This document shows positions 33,298 to 40,713 of a stretch of DNA of 48,240 nt, piece after piece (the stretch's first letter is position 1; every line of letters starts with the position of its first letter). The DNA comes from Synechococcus sp. UW140. GTDB lineage: Bacteria; Cyanobacteriota; Cyanobacteriia; PCC-6307; Cyanobiaceae. The notes below the pieces were generated by a model. It did not search any database, was not told where the DNA came from, and saw nothing but the letters and a program-made list of their open reading frames with translations. Position numbers and translations under genes: made by a program. The stretch spans positions 1 through 48,240 of the forward strand of contig CAMAVE010000008.1 of NCBI GenBank assembly GCA_945861595.1, given 5' to 3'.

Positions 33298-34197
33298 TCA
33301 CCGCTCGGCCAGCTCGATCTGGCTTGCATAGGGGCCGCGGCCACCAATGCAGGCGGCTCCGCAATGGCAGCCCAGGCTGAGGGCCTGGTCCCGGCTCCAA
33401 CCTGCCGCGAGGCCGGCGGTCACTCCGGCAGCGAAGCTGTCGCCGGCGCCATAGCAATCCACCAGGGGGCCGGCCAGCTCCAGGGCGCGAAAGCGACCCC
33501 CCGGCCAGCTGAAGCCCCCCCGTTCCGCCTCGGTGCCCACATAGAGGGTTGGCGCCGGATCGAGATCGCCCGGGCGATAGATCTCGCCCGGGTCGGCGGC
33601 ACTGCCGATCAGGGCATCGAGCTGCAGGCCCGATGCCTGGATCAGCTCCAGGCCCAGTCGGGGGGTGGCTGCCAGAAAGCGGGCGCGGCGGCTCAAGGCC
33701 AGGGCCGCGGCATCGGCGGCGGTCACAAACACGCCATCGCAGGCCGAGAGGCTGGCCCAGGGCAGGGGATCGGCCGCCGTGGGACTGAGCCGCTCACCGA
33801 TCACGGTGATCGTGCGTTCGCCGCTGCTGTCGATGAAGGTCACGGCTCGGCGGCTGGGAGCCTCGCGCCAGGCCACCTGCACATCAAGCCCCAGGCCCTG
33901 GAGCTGCTCCGCCGCGAGCTCGCCGATGCGATCGCGCCCCAGGGCCGTGAAGAAGGGAATCCGCTGACCGGTGAGCTTGGCCAGCTGCACGGCGATCACG
34001 GCCCCACCGCCGGCGGCCAGGTCCTGGCTGTGGCTGGCCCGCTGGATTTCGCCGGCCACCGGCAGGTGGTTCACCCCCACAAAACTCACCCACTCCACAT
34101 GGCCCACCACGGCCAGCTTCAGGGGCGGCAAGGGGGGCAGGGCGCCCAGCGGCAGGGGCTCCAAGGGAGCCTGGGCAAGCGGCCTGTGGGCATCCAT
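33298..34197 (-). CDS. PfkB-family carbohydrate kinase
   Basis: A ribokinase-fold sugar kinase. LKLAVVGHVEWVSFVGVNHL opens the core, QDLAAGGGAVIAVQLAKLTG is the GG-type substrate lid region, and DCYGAGDSFAAGVTAGLAAG carries the GAGD anion hole and catalytic Asp. Sugar specificity cannot be read from the sequence. ATG at 34197 (MDAHRPLAQAPLEPL) was chosen as the nearest start before the domain; the open frame reaches 34317 in an Arg/Pro-rich stretch. It is convergent with the small membrane gene. Confidence 0.9.
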   Translation of the reverse strand: MDAHRPLAQAPLEPLPLGALPPLPPLKLAVVGHVEWVSFVGVNHLPVAGEIQRASHSQDLAAGGGAVIAVQLAKLTGQRIPFFTALGRDRIGELAAEQLQGLGLDVQVAWREAPSRRAVTFIDSSGERTITVIGERLSPTAADPLPWASLSACDGVFVTAADAAALALSRRARFLAATPRLGLELIQASGLQLDALIGSAADPGEIYRPGDLDPAPTLYVGTEAERGGFSWPGGRFRALELAGPLVDCYGAGDSFAAGVTAGLAAGWSRDQALSLGCHCGAACIGGRGPYASQIELAER

Positions 34198-34446
34198 GGC
34201 TTTAGCCAAAAAGTGGTGCCAATCCTGGCTGGGGCTCCGCCAGCGCCGGCGGATAAGGCCTTGGGGGGGCCGACAACGGGGCATTAGGCCGCTAGCGCTA
34301 GGCCGGAATCGGGGCAAGCGGAGCCAGCTCAGCTGCCACAGGCTGGGGTGATTGACTTGAAAAGGATGCTAAATTGATAGAAAGTTTTGCTCGCCATTGC
34401 TTCGGCAGGCCCAATTGATGGACCTTTCCCCATCGCAATCCCTGTG

Positions 34447-35355
34447 ATGGGAGCCCTGTCGCTAGTCAAAAGGCTGTTGGATCAGCCCTGGGCCCCGTCG
34501 TGGAAGCGAGCTTGCCCCAGGCCTTGGACCGTTTTGGCGGGCTGCGTTTCGGCACTGCTGGTGCAGGGTCTGCCATCCCAGTCGCCCTTGTTTTTGGTGT
34601 CTGGGTCGCGGAGTCCCGCCCCTAGCCAGGCACTGGCTAGCCCGATGGCCGATCCCGGTGGGATGGCTGGCTTGGGCCCGGTGGACCGGCTTGTAGCCGA
34701 GGCCGAGGAACTCAATCCCGCCTATTTCAGTGCTGAGGAGATTCGCGAACTGCAGCGCCGTTTTGGTGTCCATGGCGCCCAGCCTCGCCTGGGCCAGCTG
34801 TTCACCAAGGGCCTGGATCACCTGGCACCCCTGAGGGCCCATACCTTGTCCAGGCTTGAGGCCGTGCGGCCGATTGTGCTTGAGCAAAGCCGTCAACAGC
34901 AGGTTAATGTGATGTTGATGGCGGCGATTCTCTTTGACGAGATGCAGCACGCCAAGCCAGGTGAGGATATACGGATCCTGGCCGAATCGGGTTTATTTCA
35001 GGATCACGGCTTGGCCCAGCTCAGCATTAGTGAATTGCAAAAGCAGGGCAAGTTAAGGGCCGATGCCACCGATGCGGAGGTGGCGGCTGCTTTGGAGAAA
35101 TTGCTCACCCCTAGCGAGAACGTGAAAGTGTTGGCGGGTCAAATAGCCCGCCTGCAAAAACTGCTTGGCGTTCCCAAGGGCCACCGTATGGATGTGAGCA
35201 CCAATCGCCGCGATGCAAAGATCGCTGCCACCATCGCCTATCTTCATAATGGCAAACTCGACTATCCCCATAGAATTCTTGGTTATATGCAAGACCCGGA
35301 GCTGCATGCCCTAATCTATTCAACGCGGCAACGGATCGTGCCGCCCTTGATTTAG
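34447..35355 (+). CDS. Secreted protein, possibly lysozyme-like (302 aa)
   Basis: Not recognised with certainty. The N-terminus has basic residues then WTVLAGCVSALLVQGLPSQS, a probable signal peptide or anchor. The conserved-looking part (about residues 130-300) contains VNVMLMAAILFDEMQHAKPG, then GLFQDHGLAQLSISELQKQG, VKVLAGQIARLQKLLGVPKG and AATIAYLHNGKLDYPHRILG. This order (helix with Glu, G-x-x-Q-type strand, later helix with YLHNG) resembles lytic transglycosylase/lysozyme folds; the Glu of FDEMQ would be the catalytic residue. That is an inference, not a family match. ATG at 34447 precedes the signal segment. Confidence 0.75.
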   Translation: MGALSLVKRLLDQPWAPSWKRACPRPWTVLAGCVSALLVQGLPSQSPLFLVSGSRSPAPSQALASPMADPGGMAGLGPVDRLVAEAEELNPAYFSAEEIRELQRRFGVHGAQPRLGQLFTKGLDHLAPLRAHTLSRLEAVRPIVLEQSRQQQVNVMLMAAILFDEMQHAKPGEDIRILAESGLFQDHGLAQLSISELQKQGKLRADATDAEVAAALEKLLTPSENVKVLAGQIARLQKLLGVPKGHRMDVSTNRRDAKIAATIAYLHNGKLDYPHRILGYMQDPELHALIYSTRQRIVPPLI

Positions 35356-35513
35356 GCCAACAGGCTTTCTTCTGGCAGTCAACAGTGTTGATTGCACCTG
35401 GATTGAGTTAAGCGCTGCCAATGTTTGATGTTTGGATAATGTAAAAAGGGCTCAGTTTTTCGTTGAGCCACTCCATCTTTTGTGCCATGAGATCGATCCA
35501 GCGCTCCGATCGA

Positions 35514-36206
35514 TCAACGCCGCTCCACCAACTCCTCCAGGGGGAAGCGCACCTTGGCCAATGTCGCGTATTTATCCTCAGTGCTGCGGGTGCCGCAGGC
35601 ACACACCACGCTGCTGCGATAGGCGGTGTCGCCCAGGTTGAGGATGCGGTCGTAGTCCGCGGGTGAGAAGCCCTCGATTGGGCAGGTGTCCACGCCCACG
35701 AGGGCGGCGCAGGTCATCAGGTTGCCCAGGGCGATGTACACCTGGTTGGATCCCCACTGGCCGATCGCCTGGCTGCGGGGGCCGTGGATCAGGTCTTTTT
35801 CGATCATGCCCCGGTAGAAGGCCAGCTGCTCCAGCGGTAGGCCCCGGGCCTGGGCGGTGGCGTGGATGAGCCGCTCGGCATCGGCCGCCTCGATGCTGCG
35901 GCGCACCAGAAACACCACCAGATGGGAGCAATCGCTGATCTGGGATTGGTTCCAGGAGTGGGGCCGCAGCTCGGCCTTGATCGCCGGATCGGTGATCACC
36001 AGAAACTTCCAGGGCTGCAGGCCATAGGACGACGGAGACAGCACCATCGCTTCTTCCAGGGTTGCCCAGAGCTCAGCGCTGATTGGCTGCTCGGGATCAA
36101 ACACCTTGGTGGCGTAGCGCCAATGCAGGGCGGCGAGCAGGGCGCCCGGATCCAGGTTTTGATGGGCTTGCTCGGCGGGCGCTGCGGTTAGGGGGATATC
36201 GGTCAT
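35514..36206 (-). CDS. Nitroreductase-family NAD(P)H:FMN oxidoreductase
   Basis: An FMN-dependent nitroreductase/oxidoreductase. LLAALHWRYATKVFDPEQPI, then LSPSSYGLQPWKFLVITDPA with the FMN-contacting SSYGLQPW, and GQWGSNQVYIALGNLMTCAA with LVGVDTCPIEGFSPADYDRI are the family blocks. 230 residues is normal. The physiological substrate is unknown (quinones, nitro compounds or flavins). Transcribed toward the lysozyme-like gene and divergent from ackA (177 bp). Confidence 0.92.
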   Translation of the reverse strand: MTDIPLTAAPAEQAHQNLDPGALLAALHWRYATKVFDPEQPISAELWATLEEAMVLSPSSYGLQPWKFLVITDPAIKAELRPHSWNQSQISDCSHLVVFLVRRSIEAADAERLIHATAQARGLPLEQLAFYRGMIEKDLIHGPRSQAIGQWGSNQVYIALGNLMTCAALVGVDTCPIEGFSPADYDRILNLGDTAYRSSVVCACGTRSTEDKYATLAKVRFPLEELVERR

Positions 36207-36383
36207 GGCGATCAGGGGATCTGGCGGAACCAGGGATAAAGGGCACCGTACTGGGGTTGGGTTGCGGCGGTTGGAGCTGGTGTTGGGCTGCTGGCAGGCG
36301 GTGACAGGCGGGGCAGACAGCCCGCCCTGCCGGGGCCAACCTGCGGCAGGCCCCTGGACCCGAGCCCCCCTGCTTCCCAGCCC

Positions 36384-37493
36384 ATGAGCCCTGAACGCCC
36401 AGAGCCTGCCTCGCCCCCCACCCTGGCGCCAGCGGAGGCTGCCGAGGGGGTGGTGCTGGTGATCAATGCGGGAAGTTCCAGCCTCAAGGCGGCCCTAATG
36501 ACGTCAAAGGGCACCCCCCTGTGGCGGGACCAACGGCCCTGGGATGGCGCCGTTGACCTGGAAGCGTTGCTGGCCGACTGGTTGCTGCCAGCCCTGGCGC
36601 CCATGCGAGCGGCCATTCGCCTCGTGGCCCATCGGGTTGTCCATGGCGGTGATCGCTTTGCGGTCCCTTGCCGCCTCGGCCCCGCCGAGATCGCGGCGAT
36701 CGCCGCGCTGGTGCCCCTGGCGCCCCTGCACAACGCCCCGGCCTTGGCGGCGATCCGCTGGTTTGCCGAACAGGAGCCGGCCTGGCCCCAGGCGGCCGGC
36801 TTCGACACCGCCTTCCACCGCAGCCTGCCTGAGGCGGCCAGCACCTATGCGATCCCCGCCGCTTGGCGCGACCAGGGCCTGCGCCGCTATGGCTTCCATG
36901 GCCTCAACCACCAGCACATCAGCGAGGTGGTGGTCCAGCGCTTCCCTGGCCTGCGGCCCCTGCGCCTGATCAGCTGCCACCTGGGGGCGGGCTGCTCCCT
37001 CTGCGCCATCCGCGATGGACTCAGCCTCGACACCACCATGGGCTTCACGCCCCTGGAGGGCCTGGTGATGGCCTGCCGCAGCGGCTCCCTTGATCCAGGT
37101 TTGCTGCTGCACCTGCTGCGTCAGGGCCTGAGTTCCGAGGACCTCGATCGGGCCCTCAACCACGCCAGCGGCCTGCTGGGCCTCTCCGGCCTGAGCGGCT
37201 CGATGCAGGCGCTCCGCTCAGCCGCCGCCGAGGGCCACGCTGGTGCTCAGCTGGCGATTGCCGTGTTTCGCCATCGCCTGCTGGCGGCCATCGGCGCCAT
37301 GGCCGCCAGCCTCGGGGGCGTTGATGTGATCGCCCTCAGCGGTGGCATCGGCGAACATGACAGCCTGCTCGCCCAGGAACTCCGCCTAGCCCTGGCTTGG
37401 CTCAAGCCCTTTGCCCTGGTGGTGATTCCAGCCGATGAGGAAGGCCTGCTGGCCCGTAGCTGCTGGCCCCTGCTGGGAGCCTCTGGCTCCTAA
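36384..37493 (+). CDS. ackA: Acetate kinase
   Basis: Acetate kinase converts acetyl phosphate and ADP to acetate and ATP in overflow or dark fermentation. The block VVLVINAGSSSLKAALM (phosphate 1), AHRVVHGGDRFAVPC, FDTAFHRSLPEAASTYAIPA, YGFHGLNHQHISEVVVQRFP, LISCHLGAGCSLCAIRDGLS and VIALSGGIGEHDSLLAQELR are clear. 369 residues is slightly short of the usual 390-400 but all blocks are present. The stop is followed at once by 21-bp tandem repeats. Confidence 0.96.
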   Translation: MSPERPEPASPPTLAPAEAAEGVVLVINAGSSSLKAALMTSKGTPLWRDQRPWDGAVDLEALLADWLLPALAPMRAAIRLVAHRVVHGGDRFAVPCRLGPAEIAAIAALVPLAPLHNAPALAAIRWFAEQEPAWPQAAGFDTAFHRSLPEAASTYAIPAAWRDQGLRRYGFHGLNHQHISEVVVQRFPGLRPLRLISCHLGAGCSLCAIRDGLSLDTTMGFTPLEGLVMACRSGSLDPGLLLHLLRQGLSSEDLDRALNHASGLLGLSGLSGSMQALRSAAAEGHAGAQLAIAVFRHRLLAAIGAMAASLGGVDVIALSGGIGEHDSLLAQELRLALAWLKPFALVVIPADEEGLLARSCWPLLGASGS

Positions 37494-37499
37494 ACCCCT

Positions 37500-37577
37500 G
37501 GTTTGTAGTCCAAAGCCAGGCCTACAGGCCCAAACCCCTGGCCTACAGGCCCAAACCCCTGGCCTGCAGGCCCAAAC
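37500..37577 (+). repeat. 21-bp tandem repeat after ackA
   Basis: The unit GGCCTACAGGCCCAAACCCCT occurs twice exactly (37519-37539, 37540-37560), once with one change and cut short (37561-37577), and once degenerate before (37500-37518). Each unit holds a GGCC-4-nt-GGCC near-palindrome. It starts 7 bp after the ackA stop. Confidence 0.85.
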
Positions 37578-37637
37578 TAATGGCATGCTGGCCCGAGCCA
37601 GTTCTGTCATTTCGCCTCAGCCAGGCAAGCGAACGCC

Positions 37638-38270
37638 TTATCGGGCCGATAGATCGGTGTTGACGTAGTCAATCAAGAAACAGCCCTTTTTGAGCAGGTC
37701 CTGGTCTTCGAATTCCAAGCCTAGATAGGTGTTATCCGCCTCGGTGGTGCGCCAGCGCAGGTGGGCGTTGAAAAAGGCGCTGCCGAGGCCGAAGCTTTCG
37801 TACACAGAAATCGCAAACAGGCTGCCCATGGGGGTGTCCACGGGGCTGTCTACCACGACACAAATGCCGCCCATGCTCACGTCCCAGAGGCTGATGTGCC
37901 ACTTGTTGCCCATGGGGCAAGCCATCTCACCCACGGGAGCTACGCCTCCAAAAGGCATGGGCTTGCGCGCGAATTGGCGCCGCTGGGAGCCGTTTTCCTC
38001 GGGCTGGGGGATGGCGTTTTCAGGAAGCAGTAAGGCGTCTTTCAGTGAGGATGAACTTGTTGGTGATTGGATTAGTAATGATTGGGTTTGTAGTGGGTTT
38101 GTTGGTAATGATTCGGCCAGATTTGGACGTTTAATATCTAAAGATTGTTTTGGCGCTGCAGCTGGGGGCGGAGGCGGAGGCGGGGACCCTGGGTACGCCT
38201 GCTGGTGGGGCTCATCGCTATTGCGGCTCTCCAGTCCGAGATGCTGCATCAGGGGATTTTGCTCGTTCAT
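37638..38270 (-). CDS. PilZ-domain protein (c-di-GMP binding)
   Basis: PilZ domains bind cyclic di-GMP. The RRxxR-type motif (QRRQFARKPM) and the DxSxxG motif (LWDVSMGGICVVVD) are both present in the C-terminal half (about residues 95-210). The N-terminal about 90 residues are Pro/Ser-rich and probably unstructured. The ATG at 38270 (MNEQNPLMQHLGLE) was chosen. In cyanobacteria such proteins can modulate motility or cellulose; no partner is seen next to it. Confidence 0.85.
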   Translation of the reverse strand: MNEQNPLMQHLGLESRNSDEPHQQAYPGSPPPPPPPAAAPKQSLDIKRPNLAESLPTNPLQTQSLLIQSPTSSSSLKDALLLPENAIPQPEENGSQRRQFARKPMPFGGVAPVGEMACPMGNKWHISLWDVSMGGICVVVDSPVDTPMGSLFAISVYESFGLGSAFFNAHLRWRTTEADNTYLGLEFEDQDLLKKGCFLIDYVNTDLSAR

Positions 38271-38682
38271 TCCAAAAATTCTTCGTGCACTCAATCTACC
38301 AAAGACCTTTGTCAATACTGCAATGCGGTCGGTTGATCTGCTGCGTTGCTGAAGCCTGGCGGCCAGGTCCGCTGCTTAACCGTGCCCATTCCCTAGTAAC
38401 GCAAGCCCCTGGATGGCCTGGTCTGGAGCACCTGCCAGTCGTCAGGCTTCTCGGAGAGGGTTGGAGGCCCCGTTGACCTGGCCGTAGTGATCGGAGCCTA
38501 TCTCCTCCTTTCTGTCCCTAGCACGTTCTCTATTTTTGTGACTCTGGAGATCTTCTCTACGGGTAACCAAACGGCCACGGCGGCCGTCTCAGCGGACATA
38601 TTGATGGGTCTGAAGCTCCTGTTGTCATTGTCATGACTTGCCGCTGAGGTCTAATGTCATTGCATTGCTTGTTCCTTTGACC
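38271..38682. other. Intergenic region, possible structured RNA
   Basis: No gene is supported in about 410 bp. CGGCCAGGTC (38360-38369) and GACCTGGCCG (38475-38484) are perfect 10-bp complements about 105 nt apart, which would close a long hairpin; internal short complements also occur. A structured small RNA is possible but unproven. Confidence 0.35.
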
Positions 38683-39753
38683 GTGAGCCGCTGGGAATAT
38701 CAGGTGATCCACTTGAACGTGGAAGACTCCTCAAAGGCCTCCCAGACCCCGGGGCCTGGGCCAGCCGCTGCACCCCAACAACCAGCAACCCCGCCGGCGG
38801 CGGCCCCCCCCCCGACTGCCGGTCAGCCTGTTTTTTCCAAGGCCTACCTGGAGCAGGAGTTCCCCGACTTTTATAGCCATCCCCCCTCCCAGCCACCCCA
38901 GCAGCCTTCCCAAGGGCAACAGCAACCGAATCATCCGGCCTTGCAGTTACAACAATTCCTGAATGGCCATGGCCAGCAGGGTTGGTCCCTTGTGGGGATC
39001 TATCCCCTGGGAAGTTTGTTGATGATGTTCTTCCGGCGGCGGATTGCTGAGCCTGCTGCCCAGCCGATCCCGGCCGCCGCCCCCATCGCCCAGCAGCAGC
39101 TGCCAACCCCTGCGGCGGCTGCTCCGATCCCGCCCACGGCTCCACCGGAGGGTCCCAACTTAGCCGATTCAGGGACGCCCCCCGTCAGCGATTGGTTGCA
39201 ACAAATTATGCAACGGTTGGAATCGTTGGAGGGGCGCATCGCTAGCCCGCCTTCCGACCAGGCGTCTTCAGATCTGCAGCCAGCCCCAGAAGCTGGCCTT
39301 GCCCAGGCCGGTTCCTCCGCACCCCCCACGGAGTCGGCCCGTCCGCGTTTGGGTGTCTCCGGAGAGCGTCGCCTGCGCCGCCGCAGCTCGGCCTCCCCAT
39401 CGCCTACCCCCAGCACCTCGCCAGCTTCTTCAGCCCAGCTTTCCGGTCCAGCGGCCGTGCCAGCCGCCGGGGCGCCGGGCCAGCCCGAGATCCTCAGTGC
39501 CAACCACTTGGCCAGCCTGCAGGAGGAAGGGGGCATGCCCACGTTCCATGCCGCCCAGGCCCTCGACTTCCGCTCCTATGCCAGCTTGGCCGGCTACGGC
39601 AGCCGCCATGGGTATCCCTTGGGCTTGGTGAAGGAGGGAGCCAACCAAATGGCCGCCGTGTACATCGGCCTCGAACAGGGTGATCGGGGTGGCAGGGCTA
39701 GGCGCCTGTGGGCTGTGGTGCCCGTGGCCCGTCTAAGGGCCTTCGAGGGCTGA
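38683..39753 (+). CDS. Pro/Ala/Gln-rich protein with split DUF4177-like domain
   Basis: The N-terminus SRWEYQVIHLNVED and the later segment LQQFLNGHGQQGWSLVGIYP, LGSLLMMFFRRR match the two ends of a small DUF4177-like domain (WEY...LN...GWxLV), split by about 80 residues rich in Pro and Gln. A second Pro/Ala/Ser-rich linker of about 150 residues follows, then a C-terminal block (ILSANHLASLQEEGGMPTFH to LWAVVPVARLRAFEG) that looks folded but is unknown to me. Start is uncertain: GTG at 38683 directly before the domain, or TTG at 38638. Low-complexity insertion within a small domain is unusual. Confidence 0.7.
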   Translation: MSRWEYQVIHLNVEDSSKASQTPGPGPAAAPQQPATPPAAAPPPTAGQPVFSKAYLEQEFPDFYSHPPSQPPQQPSQGQQQPNHPALQLQQFLNGHGQQGWSLVGIYPLGSLLMMFFRRRIAEPAAQPIPAAAPIAQQQLPTPAAAAPIPPTAPPEGPNLADSGTPPVSDWLQQIMQRLESLEGRIASPPSDQASSDLQPAPEAGLAQAGSSAPPTESARPRLGVSGERRLRRRSSASPSPTPSTSPASSAQLSGPAAVPAAGAPGQPEILSANHLASLQEEGGMPTFHAAQALDFRSYASLAGYGSRHGYPLGLVKEGANQMAAVYIGLEQGDRGGRARRLWAVVPVARLRAFEG

Positions 39754-40031
39754 GGGTGTGTTGGTACCTCGTTAACACTTACGACGGATCCTCCCCCGGG
39801 AAGGGCCTTCCAACCGCTCCCAGTAGAGCTCACCGTGGTGTAGGCATTGATATGGAAGAATGTTGGGTATTATGATAAGTTACTCGATTAATACTGCTCC
39901 CTGGAGGCGGCCATGTTTGGTTTGCTCGTCATAGCTAATTACTTTTTTGTAGCTTTCCCGAAGTAGTGCATAGGCTCTAGCATTTGCCTCCTCTTCAAGC
40001 AGGGAGCAGTTTTGCATGGGCGGCATGGCCG

Positions 40032-40457
40032 TTATGCGTAATCGATTGCAAAAGCAGTTTCCCCTCCGATGTTGTAATGGCCCATTTCGTGACGCAGTAG
40101 TGCGCGGTAAAACCCATTAAATGCATTGGTCTGTCGATCCGTGGCGCCATAGATCCGCGGCATGGTTATTTTCGCATTTAAAAATGTGCGGCTTGAGACG
40201 ATCCGGCATTGTCCTGTCTGGGCGTCGATGCGATACTTGAAATCCCATTTAATTGGAGCGGATGTATAGCCTGTGTATTTCACGGATTTTACGGTGATCG
40301 GTGACGCCCTTAGGAGCTGCGGGAACAAGGGCGCATTGCTTGCCACATTTACAGCATAGAAGTCGAATTCTAAATTTAGAAATACTTCCGTTCGGCCTGG
40401 TTTCGCTGTGCCGAGTAACAAGCCCAGCAGGAGAGGCACGGCAAGGAAGGTCTTCAT
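40032..40457 (-). CDS. Truncated DUF922-like secreted metalloprotease (141 aa)
   Basis: MKTFLAVPLLLGLLLGTAKP is a signal peptide. The mature part resembles predicted secreted Zn-dependent proteases of the DUF922 type: FDFYAVNVASNAPLFPQLLR, FKYRIDAQTGQCRIVSSRTF and LLRHEMGHYNIGGETAFAID with the HExxH zinc motif. The family usually has further residues after this helix; here the chain stops about 14 residues past HEMGH, so a third zinc ligand may be missing. It may be a decayed gene or a short variant. ATG at 40457 begins the signal peptide. Confidence 0.75.
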   Translation of the reverse strand: MKTFLAVPLLLGLLLGTAKPGRTEVFLNLEFDFYAVNVASNAPLFPQLLRASPITVKSVKYTGYTSAPIKWDFKYRIDAQTGQCRIVSSRTFLNAKITMPRIYGATDRQTNAFNGFYRALLRHEMGHYNIGGETAFAIDYA

Positions 40458-40713
40458 GGTCAGACTAGGGAAATCGCAATGCAAAGCCCAATCGTTGGCC
40501 TCTTGAAATCTGCAGGGCAGGACCCTTCGCAGGATCCTTCCTCTAACACATCAACCCAAGCATTCATCCCCTCGTGGATGTTTCTCTACGCAATTGAATG
40601 GCAACGAATGGGGTCCGGCCCCGGCCCCCCGGAGCGAGAAGGAAATCGCTGCGTCTTGGCGGGCGCTGCAACCCCCATCTCCCAGGTTGGGGATTGGTGC
40701 GGAGTCCCGGCAC

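Noticed and set aside
39913-39966. 17-codon frame after GGAGG (MFGLLVIANYFFVAFPK)
   Set aside because: A ribosome-like site is present, but the frame is too short to separate from chance.
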